From: an uncultured beta proteobacterium
GTDB taxonomy: Bacteria > Pseudomonadota > Gammaproteobacteria > Burkholderiales > Burkholderiaceae_C
DNA length: 64,000 bases
Direction of reading: 5' to 3'
NCBI GenBank assembly: GCA_903906695.1
Contig: CAIVLG010000267.1
Location: 1 to 64,000 of the forward strand
Made by a program: the position numbers and the translations under genes. The first letter of the stretch is position 1. Every line of letters begins with the position of its first letter. Of this stretch, positions 8,901 through 17,465 are shown one piece after another. A model generated the notes under the pieces. The model made no database searches. It worked only from the letters and a program-made list of their open reading frames with translations, and was not told the origin of the DNA.

Positions 8901-10906
8901 TGCACTTCACCCCCTGGCGCACCGTACGCGGCCGACTGGTCCTGGCGGCCCTGTTGGTTGAATTGGTGATGCTGGCGATTCTGGTCGGCAACAGCCTGCG
9001 CCTGCTGCGCGACGCCATGGGAGATCAGGCACGAGAACAAGCCGAGCAGATCGCGCCAGTCCTTTCGGCCGCGCTGGTGGCGCCCCTGGCACAGTATGAC
9101 TACGCCACGGTGCAGGCGATTCTGAACGAAAGCCACGCCATTCGCGGCATCGATTACCTGGCAGTAACCGATGCCAGCGGCACCATCGTAGCGACCAGCG
9201 GTTGGCCGGCCAACAAGCCGCTGCCTTCCGTTGACACCCGCTTTTCGCTTGACAACAGCGAAGACCCGCCGCGCTATGACCTGGCATTGCCGATCAAACT
9301 GGCCGGTCAAACTCTGGGCAAGCTGCAGTTTGGACTCGACCTTACGCGGATCCTGGTCGCACGCAGAAATCTGCTGAGCCAGGGCATCCTCATCGCCACT
9401 GGCGAGTTGCTCCTGTCGGCTGGACTGTTGACACTGCTGGGCATGCTGATTACGCGTCAGCTCTCGCTGCTGACTCAGGCCAGTCTCAAGGTCGCGCAGG
9501 GGCGCTTGACACCTGGCCCAGTGCCCGAGGGTATCGACGATGTCGGTCGCCTGGGTGCGGCTTTCAACGTCATGTCGCGCGCCATCGCCGAGCGCATTGA
9601 ACAGCTGACCCGCGCCAACGCCGAGACCGCGCGCATCGCTACGTCGCTGCAAGAAAAGCACTCTCAGCTGGAGCATAGCCACGCGGAGCTGAGCGCCGAG
9701 AACGGCATGCGACTGGAGGCACAGCGCGAGCTTGAACTCGCCCTCGGGCGGCTGCGCGACCGCACCGCACAGCTCAATGCGATCTTCGATTTGAGCCCGG
9801 ACGGCTTTGTGTCTTTCGACTTGCGGCGGCGGGTCAGATATGCCAGTCCAGCCTTCTTTCACATGACAGACCTGAAGCCAGGCGAAATCATCGGGCTTGA
9901 CGAAGCTGCCTTTTGCTCGCGATTGGCGCGCGCCTGTATCGATCCGGGGCGTTTCCCCGACCTGGCATCGCTTCAGGTCGACGCCACCGACCGGATTCCC
10001 GCCAGCAGCGGCACAACGGGCAAGACAAGCGCTGGACGCCCGCGCCAGCTGATTGAACTGGCCGACCCTGGCAAACACGTGCTGGAAGTCGGTTTGCGTC
10101 GGTCCGAAGGGGGGACTGTTTCACAGATTCTTTATTTCCGCGACGTCACGCGTGAGACCGAAGTCGATCAAATGAAGAGCGAATTCCTTTCGCACGCGGC
10201 GCATGAACTTCGCACCCCGATGGCCAGCATCTACGGCTATTCAGAAGTGCTGTTGACACAGAAATTCAGCGAGGAGGAGCAGCAGGAGTTTCTTGGCATC
10301 ATCCACCGCCAGTGCACCTTGATGATTTCCATCATCAATGAGTTGCTCGATCTGGCCCGCATTGATGACCGGCGCGGCAAGGATTTCCGGTTTGCCAGCG
10401 TCGATGCCGAACAACTAGTGCGCCAGGTCACCGCCGATTTTGGCGTACCCTTGGGTCAACAGCCAGTGAGGTTGGAGGTGCAGACGCCATCCTGTTGGGT
10501 GCGAGCGGACAAGAAGAAGCTGATGCAGGCAGTGCGCAACATTCTCTCCAACGCATACAAGTATTCCCCCTCTGGTGGCGAAGTGACGATCAGCCTGGTC
10601 GACCAAGCCGACACCAAGCCATCCACAGCCATCGGCATCCGCATTGCGGACCACGGCATGGGGATGACCGCGGATCAGACGAAACGGGTATTCGAGCGCT
10701 TCTACCGTGCCAACGCCTCAGGTAATATTCCGGGCACCGGACTGGGTATGAGCATCGTCAAAGAAATCATGGAACTCCATGGCGGCACGGTGGAGATCGA
10801 GAGCACGGTCGGCGTCAGCACCAAGGTGACGCTATGGTTGTCGCACGCCTCCTCGCAGGATTCGAAGGCATCAGATTTTGTGGACTTGACGCGCCCCGTC
10901 GATTGA
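8900..10906 (+). CDS. Sensor histidine kinase with periplasmic, HAMP, PAS and catalytic domains
   Basis: A 668-residue membrane kinase. A first membrane helix lies at about 12-34, a periplasmic sensor region at about 35-160 (IDYLAVTDASGTIVATS), and a second helix at about 165-190, followed by HAMP and a coiled coil to about 290. A PAS-like segment begins at about 295 (AIFDLSPDGFVSFD). The HisKA dimerisation box SHAAHELRTPMASIYGY has its phospho-accepting histidine at about 435. The ATPase has the N box AVRNILSNAYKYSP and a GTGLGMSIVKEI G box. It is coupled by TAATG to the PhnD-like protein. No response regulator lies nearby, so its partner must be elsewhere. Confidence 0.93.
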   Translation: MHFTPWRTVRGRLVLAALLVELVMLAILVGNSLRLLRDAMGDQAREQAEQIAPVLSAALVAPLAQYDYATVQAILNESHAIRGIDYLAVTDASGTIVATSGWPANKPLPSVDTRFSLDNSEDPPRYDLALPIKLAGQTLGKLQFGLDLTRILVARRNLLSQGILIATGELLLSAGLLTLLGMLITRQLSLLTQASLKVAQGRLTPGPVPEGIDDVGRLGAAFNVMSRAIAERIEQLTRANAETARIATSLQEKHSQLEHSHAELSAENGMRLEAQRELELALGRLRDRTAQLNAIFDLSPDGFVSFDLRRRVRYASPAFFHMTDLKPGEIIGLDEAAFCSRLARACIDPGRFPDLASLQVDATDRIPASSGTTGKTSAGRPRQLIELADPGKHVLEVGLRRSEGGTVSQILYFRDVTRETEVDQMKSEFLSHAAHELRTPMASIYGYSEVLLTQKFSEEEQQEFLGIIHRQCTLMISIINELLDLARIDDRRGKDFRFASVDAEQLVRQVTADFGVPLGQQPVRLEVQTPSCWVRADKKKLMQAVRNILSNAYKYSPSGGEVTISLVDQADTKPSTAIGIRIADHGMGMTADQTKRVFERFYRANASGNIPGTGLGMSIVKEIMELHGGTVEIESTVGVSTKVTLWLSHASSQDSKASDFVDLTRPVD

Positions 10907-10933
10907 CTCTGGGTGTACACGACAAGGACTCTT

Positions 10934-12085
10934 ATGACAGTCATCACCAACATCGAAGACCTGCGCATTCTGGCCAAAAAGCGTGTGCCGCACATGTTCT
11001 ACGACTACGCCGACTGCGGCTCGTGGACCGAAAGCACCTACCGCGCCAACGAGTCCGATTTTCAGAGAATCAAGCTGCGCCAGCGCGTCGCCATCAACAT
11101 GGAGCATCGCAGCACAGCGAGCACCATGGTCGGACAAACGGTGGCGATGCCGGTGGCGCTCGCACCGGTCGGATCCACCGGCATGCAACACGCCGACGGT
11201 GAAATCCTGGCAGCGCGCGCCGCCGAAAAATTCGGCGTGCCGTTCACTCTTTCGACCATGAGCATCTGCTCGATCGAGGAGGTGGCCGCGCACACCAAGG
11301 CACCGTTCTGGTTCCAGCTCTACGTGATGCGCGACCGCCAGTTCATCGAGCGCCTGATCGAGCGCGCCAAGGCGGCCAGTTGCGGCGCGCTGGTGCTGAC
11401 TCTGGACCTGCAGATCCTCGCGCAGCGCCACAAGGACCTGAAGAACGGCCTGTCGATACCGCCCAAGCCAACGCTGACCAACTGGATCAACCTGGCGACC
11501 AAGCCACGCTGGTGCCTGGGCATGCTCGGCACGCAGCGGCGCCAGTTCGGCAACATCGTCGGCCACGTCGGCGGCGTCGAGGACATGAGTTCGCTCTCGC
11601 AGTGGACCGCCAGCCAGTTCGACCCTACGCTGAACTGGAACGACGTGGAGTGGATCAAGAAGCGCTGGGGCGGCAAGCTGATTCTGAAAGGCATTCAGGA
11701 TGTGGAGGATGCCCGACTGGCGGTCAAGGCTGGTGCCGACGCGCTGATTGTCTCGAACCACGGCGGCCGTCAGCTCGACGGCGCCGAGTCCAGCATCCAC
11801 GCCCTGCCGGCCATCGTGGACGCCGTTGGCAAGGAGATTGAAGTGCATATGGACGGTGGTATCCGGAGCGGCCAGGACGTGCTCAAGGCACGCGCCCTGG
11901 GAGCCCGCGGGATCTACATCGGACGTGCCTACATCTACGGTCTGGGTGCGATGGGCGAAGCTGGTGTTTCCAAAGCGCTGGAGATCATCCGCAAGGAACT
12001 GGATACCACCATGGCACTGTGCGGTCGCACCGACATCAATACGATTGACAAATCGATTCTGCTGCCGGGCAGCTATCCGGTGTGA
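10934..12085 (+). CDS. lldD: FMN-dependent L-lactate dehydrogenase / alpha-hydroxy acid dehydrogenase
   Basis: Oxidises L-lactate (or a close 2-hydroxy acid) to the keto acid, passing electrons to the respiratory chain. The 383-residue protein spans the whole FMN-dependent alpha-hydroxy acid dehydrogenase fold: the start DLRILAKKRVPHMFYDYA, the FMN-region APVGSTGMQ, the substrate-site FWFQLYVMRDR, LTLDLQILAQRHKDLKNG, and SNHGGRQLDGAES, which holds the catalytic histidine, then the phosphate-binding DGGIRSGQDVLKA. The ATG at 10934 is preferred over an ATG 21 bases upstream because it fits the family start. It follows the kinase by 27 bases and may belong to the same transcript. Lactate is the best guess; mandelate-like substrates are possible. 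Confidence 0.88.
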   Translation: MTVITNIEDLRILAKKRVPHMFYDYADCGSWTESTYRANESDFQRIKLRQRVAINMEHRSTASTMVGQTVAMPVALAPVGSTGMQHADGEILAARAAEKFGVPFTLSTMSICSIEEVAAHTKAPFWFQLYVMRDRQFIERLIERAKAASCGALVLTLDLQILAQRHKDLKNGLSIPPKPTLTNWINLATKPRWCLGMLGTQRRQFGNIVGHVGGVEDMSSLSQWTASQFDPTLNWNDVEWIKKRWGGKLILKGIQDVEDARLAVKAGADALIVSNHGGRQLDGAESSIHALPAIVDAVGKEIEVHMDGGIRSGQDVLKARALGARGIYIGRAYIYGLGAMGEAGVSKALEIIRKELDTTMALCGRTDINTIDKSILLPGSYPV

Positions 12086-12140
12086 AGTGTTCTTTTTCTT
12101 CTCCCCAGTTTCTCTTCTTTTTCCCACTCTCTCACCCCCG

Positions 12141-12417
12141 CCTCTCTCCCGCCCCGCTGGGCGGAAGAGAGGAGCCAACAGCCCTATTTGGCCGCGTTAT
12201 TTAACTTTTGAAGTGCTTCTTTACGGTTTTGACCGCTGGAATTCTTGACGATTTCGTTCTTGCGAAGTCACCCCGGAAATCGTCGCTGCGCTTCGCGATG
12301 ACGAAGCTATCGTCTCGTCTCTTAAATAAGGTGTGGCGCGTGTACTTCCTATATTCAAAGACGCGGCCAGATAGGGCTGTTGGCTCCCCTTTCCGCCCCG
12401 GCGGGGGTGGAAAGGGG
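12141..12417. repeat. Nested inverted-repeat element (MITE-like or paired REP)
   Basis: Most of the 380-base gap between lldD and the convergent acetyltransferase gene is one symmetric structure. A 26-base arm at 12171-12196 recurs inverted at 12362-12387 with one mismatch. Just outside each arm sits a GC-rich hairpin: 12141-12172 (CCTCTCT...AGAGAGG) and 12386-12417 (CCCCTTTCC...GGAAAGGGG). The 165-base interior is AT-richer, carries TTATTTAA (12197-12204) and TTAAATAA (12322-12329), and includes a GACGATTTC/GAAATCGTC inverted pair. There is no coding potential inside. It could be a non-autonomous mobile element or a REP doublet acting as a bidirectional terminator. Confidence 0.75.
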
Positions 12418-12465
12418 CGGGGGGATAGGGGGGAGTGAAAATCCAGTTTCAGAACAGAAACGGAT

Positions 12466-15144
12466 TCAAAGCGTCTGCGTCACCAGCTTGAAATCCGCAT
12501 CTTCCGCAAAGGCCTTGATGGTAAAGCCCAAGCTCTTCATCAGCTTAAGCATCGCCGGATTGTTGGCCAGCACCAGCCCTTCGATCTCGGTCAGACCTTT
12601 TTCTCTAGCGAACTCCATGATCGAGAGCATCAGGCGCGAACCCAATCCCCTGCCCTTGAACTCGTCTGCCACCACCAGTGAGAACTCGCAACTTGCGCGG
12701 TCCGGATTGGTGATGTAACGCGACACGCCCACGATGCGCGTCAGATCGGTCGGCTCACCGTCGGCGTTGACACCGCGTTCGCGCCACAACGCCACTAAGG
12801 CCATTTCGCGGTCATAGTCGATCAGTGTAAAGCGCGCCAGCAACGAAGCGGGAAGTTCCTGCATGCTGGAAACGAAGCGGAAATAGCGGCTCTCGGGAGA
12901 CAGGCTGCGCATGAATTCCTGCAGCATGGTGGCATCGTCCGGATGGATAGGCCGCACCGTGTAGTCACCGCCGCCTGGCAGCGGCCAGACCTGCTCGTAC
13001 TGCGACGGGTAAGGCAGGATCGCCAGGTGACTGTAGTTGTGTGCGCCGGGCGGTGTGCTCTCGATCACGATACGCGCATCAACCGCCAGCGCCCCGCTCT
13101 CGTCAACGATGATCGGGTTGATGTCCATCTCGCGCAGTTGCGGCAGCTCGCAGACCATCTCCGAGACACGCAGCAAGACCTGCTCAAGCGCCTCCGTGTT
13201 AACGCCTGCCGCACCGCGCCACTCACCCAGTGTTTCGGCGACGCGGGAGCGTGCGATCAGACTGCGCGCCAGGAACTGGTTCAGCGGCGGCAACTCCATG
13301 GCGCGGTCATCAATCAGCTCGATCATGGTGCCGCCAGCGCCAAATGTGATCACTGGCCCAAACGGTTCATCGGTGACCAAACCAACGCAGATTTCGCGGC
13401 CGCGCTTCTGGCTCGACATATTCTGCACCGTGATGCCGTTGATGCGCGCTTCGGGCTGCAGGCGTGCCACCGTTTGCATCATCTCGTTGAAGGCATCGCG
13501 CACCGCCACCGCGTTGACCACATTGAGCGCCACGCCCTGAACGTCTGACTTGTGGCTGATATCGGGTGAGTCGATCTTGAGCGCCACCGGAAAGCCCAGT
13601 TGCGTGGCGATCATGATGGCCTCGCTGACGTTTCGCGCCAGCATGGTGCGGGTGACCGGAATGTGAAACGCCGCCAGCAAGGTCTTGGATTCCATCTCCG
13701 TGAGGACCCATCGGCGCTCGGCCAGCACGCTCTCGATCAGCATGCGCGCACCCTCGACGTCGGGCTTGGCCAGGTCCGACATCGGCGGCGGCGTCTGCTG
13801 CAGCAGCAACTGGTTCTGGTAGAAGGAAGCGATGTTGCCGAAGGCGCCAACCGCCGCCTCGGGCGTACGAAAAGTCGGAATTGAAGCCAGATTGAAAATC
13901 CGCCGCGCTTCGCCCACACTGGCATCACCCATCAGGCAGGTGAACATCGGCTTGCCCAGTTGCTTGTTGGATTCAACAAGTATGTTTGCGATGGTCGCGC
14001 TGTCGATGCCGATCTTGGGTGAGCAGATCACCAGCACGCCGTCGATCTGACGTGCCTTGGCGGCCGCCTCAATTGCTGCCTTGAAATGCTCGGGGCCGGC
14101 TTCCTCTGAGACGTCGATCAAGTCACACAGGGACGCCAGTGGCGGCATTAGCGGCTGCAACTCCTTTATCTGCTCTGGCGTCAGGCTGGCCAGGTGCAGA
14201 TCGATCTCGCTGATCCAGTCAGCCGCCAGTACACCGGGGCCGCCGCCGTTGCTCACGATTGCCAGGTGCCGCCCGACAGCACGGTAGCGCGAGGCCAGAC
14301 ATTTGGCCGCCGAGAACAGGGCCACAAACGAGTTCACCCGCACGGCACCGGCGCGCCGCAGGGCGGCGTCAAACACATCGTCACTGCCGACAATCGTGCC
14401 CGAATGCGTGAACGCTGCGCGATTGCCCCCGGGTCTGCGGCCGGCCTTGAGTATGACCACCGGTTTGGCATTGGCGGCAGCGCGCAGGGAACTCATAAAA
14501 CGCCGTGCGTTGCTGATGCCCTCAAGATAGACCACGATGCTGTGGGTCTGCGCGTCTGCAGCCAGGAAATCGAGAACTTGTGCCAGGTCAACCGAGGTAT
14601 TGCGGCCCAGGGACACGACGGTCGAAAAACCAACCCCATTCTTTTTTGCCCAGTCGAGAATCGACGACGTGAGTGCGCCCGACTGCGACACCAACGCCAG
14701 CGGACCCTTGGCGCAGAGCTCACCGGCGATACTGGCATTGAGTTGAAGCAGCGGCCGCTGAAATCCCGTGCAATTCGGACCGAGCAAGTAAATGCCGTCG
14801 CGCCGCGCGATCTTGTGTAGCTCAGCCGCCTGAACCGCGCCAATGCCACTGGAAATCACGAGCGCAGCGCGGCATTTGATGCGGCCAGCCAGCTCAAGCG
14901 CTGCTGCCACCTGCTCCGGCGGCAACGCGATCAATGCCAGGTCCGCCTGCGCACCGGCCAGGTCGGCCAAGGTGCCAGTGGCGTGAATATCCACAAAGGT
15001 CAAGGTGCCGGCAAAGCGCTGGGCGCGCAAGGACTGCAGCAGAATACGGGCCTGCGGTGTCTGCGAGGCCGGATCATCCAGGGCGCCGGCCAACACCGCA
15101 ATCGAGTTGGGAGAAAAAAGTGGCGTCAAATAATGCTTGTCCAT
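12466..15144 (-). CDS. NDP-forming acyl-CoA synthetase-like protein fused to GNAT acetyltransferase (Pat-type)
   Basis: An 892-residue protein lysine acetyltransferase of the Pat/PatZ (YfiQ) architecture. It has a CoA-binding domain (starts LTPLFSPNSIAVLAG), a succinyl-CoA-synthetase-like core (SQSGALTSSILDWAKK; LGRNTSVDLAQ), an ATP-grasp region (LGFPVALKIDSPDISHKSD) and a C-terminal GNAT domain (FSLVVADEFKGRGLGSRLML) over the last 150 or so residues. Such proteins acetylate lysines, classically inactivating acetyl-CoA synthetase, and tune acyl-CoA metabolism. The start at 15144 matches the family start; an ATG at 15174 is possible, and a longer frame to 15324 would overlap dinB on the other strand. 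Converges with lldD. Confidence 0.88.
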   Translation of the reverse strand: MDKHYLTPLFSPNSIAVLAGALDDPASQTPQARILLQSLRAQRFAGTLTFVDIHATGTLADLAGAQADLALIALPPEQVAAALELAGRIKCRAALVISSGIGAVQAAELHKIARRDGIYLLGPNCTGFQRPLLQLNASIAGELCAKGPLALVSQSGALTSSILDWAKKNGVGFSTVVSLGRNTSVDLAQVLDFLAADAQTHSIVVYLEGISNARRFMSSLRAAANAKPVVILKAGRRPGGNRAAFTHSGTIVGSDDVFDAALRRAGAVRVNSFVALFSAAKCLASRYRAVGRHLAIVSNGGGPGVLAADWISEIDLHLASLTPEQIKELQPLMPPLASLCDLIDVSEEAGPEHFKAAIEAAAKARQIDGVLVICSPKIGIDSATIANILVESNKQLGKPMFTCLMGDASVGEARRIFNLASIPTFRTPEAAVGAFGNIASFYQNQLLLQQTPPPMSDLAKPDVEGARMLIESVLAERRWVLTEMESKTLLAAFHIPVTRTMLARNVSEAIMIATQLGFPVALKIDSPDISHKSDVQGVALNVVNAVAVRDAFNEMMQTVARLQPEARINGITVQNMSSQKRGREICVGLVTDEPFGPVITFGAGGTMIELIDDRAMELPPLNQFLARSLIARSRVAETLGEWRGAAGVNTEALEQVLLRVSEMVCELPQLREMDINPIIVDESGALAVDARIVIESTPPGAHNYSHLAILPYPSQYEQVWPLPGGGDYTVRPIHPDDATMLQEFMRSLSPESRYFRFVSSMQELPASLLARFTLIDYDREMALVALWRERGVNADGEPTDLTRIVGVSRYITNPDRASCEFSLVVADEFKGRGLGSRLMLSIMEFAREKGLTEIEGLVLANNPAMLKLMKSLGFTIKAFAEDADFKLVTQTL

Positions 15145-15244
15145 ACCGGCCCCAGTTGAAAATGGCTGCTGCATTGCAGCATACCTTTTTTTCTGATGGT
15201 CAACCTTGATCCTGATCAGTTGGGGGATACCGCTTGATCGGTTG

Positions 15245-15268
15245 GGGACAGAGCTGAAGATCTGTCCC
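15245..15268. repeat. REP-like inverted repeat upstream of dinB
   Basis: GGGACAGA (15245-15252) and TCTGTCCC (15261-15268) form a perfect 8-base inverted repeat with an 8-base spacer, 18 bases before the dinB start. The GGGGACAGA/TCTGTCCC words resemble the dispersed palindromes linked to RAYT transposases in betaproteobacteria; a diverged relative is at 45184-45204. It could equally serve as an operator. It does not fit the LexA consensus. Confidence 0.5.
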
Positions 15269-15286
15269 GCAAGGTATGCTAAAGAC

Positions 15287-16501
15287 ATGAGCGAAAAGAT
15301 ACGCCGCATCGCGCATCTCGACATGGACGCTTTCTATGCGTCGGTCGAATTGCTGCGCTACCCGCAGCTCAAGGGCCTGCCGGTGGTGATTGGCGGTGGA
15401 CGCCGAAAGGTTGACGAAGCGATTGACCCAGCGCAGCAAGAACAGCCTTTGCACCGGATCGCGCTTGCGGATTTCCCTCGACTCAAAGACTATACCGGGC
15501 GCGGCGTCATCACCACCGCCACCTACGCAGCACGCCAGTTCGGTATCGGCTCCGCCATGGGTCTGATGAAAGCCGCGCGCCTTTGCCCGCAGGCGCTATT
15601 GCTGCCAGTCGATTTTCCGGAGTATCGAAAATACTCAAAGGCTTTCAAAGCGGTCGTCACTGACATTGCGCCGCTGATGGAAGACCGGGGCGTGGACGAG
15701 GTCTACATCGACTTCACCGACGTGCCGGGCGGTCAGCGCGAAGGTGGTCGGGTGCTGGCCCGCCTGATCCAGAAAACCATCTTCGAGCAAACCGGCTTGA
15801 CCTGTTCCGTCGGTGTCGCGCCCAACAAGCTGCTGGCAAAGATGGCCAGCGAGTTCAACAAACCGAAGGGCATTTCGATCATCTTTGAAGATGATTTGCC
15901 AGGCAAAATCTGGCCGCTGGCCTGTCGCAAGATCAATGGCATCGGACCCAAGGCCGATGCAAAACTGCAAAGTCTGGGCATTCAAACCATTGGTGAGCTG
16001 GCGCAAAAAGATTTGAACTGGCTGATAGCCCACTTCGGCCAGAAAACCGGCGCCTGGATGTATGACGCGGCCCGTGGCCGCGACGAGCGACCGGTGGTCA
16101 CCGAGAGCGAGCCGGTCTCCATCAGCCGTGAGACCACCTTCGAGCGCGACCTGCACGCGGTGCGAAACAAAGCCGAACTGAGCGCCATTTTCACCCGCCT
16201 GTGCGAACAGGTGGCGGACGACCTGCAGCGCAAGGGTTACCGGGGAAAGACCATAGGCATCAAACTGCGCTATGACGATTTCAAATGTGTGACCCGTGAC
16301 CAAACCCTGGAGACATACGTAGCTGACGCTCACACCATTCGTCATGCCGCCGGCCTTTGCCTGAAAAGAGTGCCGCTGGCGCAGCCGATGCGCTTGCTCG
16401 GCGTGCGTGTCGCGTCGCTGGTCAAGGCTGACAGCCTGAGCCAGCGTGGCACCGATGCGCCGGTCAACGCGTTGAATACGACCATCGATCAGCTATTTTG
16501 A
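15287..16501 (+). CDS. dinB: DNA polymerase IV (Y-family translesion polymerase)
   Basis: Translesion DNA polymerase of 404 residues. The catalytic motif AHLDMDAFYASVE has Asp12, and GVDEVYIDFTDV supplies Asp137 and Glu138. The thumb helix-hairpin-helix (KINGIGPKADAKLQSLGI) and little-finger domain (ISRETTFERDL) are intact. Between the G-rich turn GGGRR (36-40) and GRGVITTATYAARQFG (71-86) lies an extra stretch of about 30 residues compared with E. coli DinB. The start at 15287 puts the catalytic motif at the usual distance; the frame upstream is not conserved-looking. A REP-like palindrome precedes it and no canonical LexA box was seen. Confidence 0.93.
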   Translation: MSEKIRRIAHLDMDAFYASVELLRYPQLKGLPVVIGGGRRKVDEAIDPAQQEQPLHRIALADFPRLKDYTGRGVITTATYAARQFGIGSAMGLMKAARLCPQALLLPVDFPEYRKYSKAFKAVVTDIAPLMEDRGVDEVYIDFTDVPGGQREGGRVLARLIQKTIFEQTGLTCSVGVAPNKLLAKMASEFNKPKGISIIFEDDLPGKIWPLACRKINGIGPKADAKLQSLGIQTIGELAQKDLNWLIAHFGQKTGAWMYDAARGRDERPVVTESEPVSISRETTFERDLHAVRNKAELSAIFTRLCEQVADDLQRKGYRGKTIGIKLRYDDFKCVTRDQTLETYVADAHTIRHAAGLCLKRVPLAQPMRLLGVRVASLVKADSLSQRGTDAPVNALNTTIDQLF

Positions 16502-16608
16502 ATCGCGCTCTCGCCATGCCTGCGCGTCGCACCAAGCGGCGACCGAGATTCTTGCGAACGAACTTGTAAAGAACGCATAAACTGCTTTACCTGCCTGCAT
16601 TTTCAAAC

Positions 16609-17409
16609 ATGACACAAGCAATCACTTCCATGATCGTGACGGTTCGAATCACCGATGAAGTGCGACGCCGCAACCTTGCTCATGTTCTGGAGTGGTATCA
16701 GCAGATGCGGGACTGGGAACTGGTCGTGGTCGAGCAGGACGATTCGCCGAAGCCTGACAGCTCCGACTGGCCGTATGCGATCAAGCGCCTGTATGTGGTC
16801 AATGCGGGCCCGTTCAACAAGGGCTGGGGATTCAATGTCGGCGTCCGGGCAGCCCGGGGAGAGGTCCTCTTTTTCTGCGACGCCGATCTGCTGCTGGCCC
16901 CTTCGGCACTGACTACGGCAAATAACTTGTGCCGTCGACGCGCGCTGGCAGTCAAGCCCTTCGATCGCCTGATTGACCTGAACCGGCCCGACACCGAGGC
17001 CATTCTCACCGGCGCCGCGCCGCCCGATTTCGACCGGAATGACGCCAGCAAACTCCGCGGCGACCATGAGGAATTGTGCTTCTGCGGTGGCGCTTTCTTC
17101 ATCCGCAGGAATTTCTACCACACGATCGGCGGCTTTGACGAACGTTACCTGGGCTGGGGCGGCGAGGACGATGCGATGACGCTCAAGATTCAACGCATGA
17201 CAAGCGAATTGGCGGCACTGGAAGGGCGCGCCGCGGTGCACCTTTGGCATGAGCGCGCCGCCTTGACGACACTGGGCAACCCGCACCGCCCGAACAATCT
17301 ACAGTTGCTCAAGCGACTCGCCAGTGCCACCGACAACGAACTTCGCTTTCAATGCGATCTGCAACGTCAAATCATGGGCCATCCCGGAAAATACGAACGC
17401 CCAAATTGA
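16609..17409 (+). CDS. GT2-type glycosyltransferase with galactosyltransferase-like C-terminal motif
   Basis: A 266-residue soluble glycosyltransferase with a GT-A fold. Features are the metal-binding DAD at residues 91-93 (VLFFCDADLLLAPS) and the acceptor-side motif GGFDERYLGWGGEDDAM at about 174-190, typical of the Glyco_transf_7C / chondroitin-synthase-like group. There is no membrane helix. It lies directly before the exported Asn/Ser-rich protein gene and near two more glycosyltransferase genes, suggesting shared work on one glycan or glycoprotein. Donor and acceptor sugars are unknown. Confidence 0.85.
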   Translation: MTQAITSMIVTVRITDEVRRRNLAHVLEWYQQMRDWELVVVEQDDSPKPDSSDWPYAIKRLYVVNAGPFNKGWGFNVGVRAARGEVLFFCDADLLLAPSALTTANNLCRRRALAVKPFDRLIDLNRPDTEAILTGAAPPDFDRNDASKLRGDHEELCFCGGAFFIRRNFYHTIGGFDERYLGWGGEDDAMTLKIQRMTSELAALEGRAAVHLWHERAALTTLGNPHRPNNLQLLKRLASATDNELRFQCDLQRQIMGHPGKYERPN

Positions 17410-17465
17410 AATTTTCGGCTATCATGACGCGAAACAACGGGCAAGAATCACCACGAAAGGTTTGT

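Noticed and set aside
15241..15286. LexA box upstream of dinB
   Set aside because: No CTGT-N8-ACAG site was found in the promoter; the inverted repeat present runs in the opposite sense.
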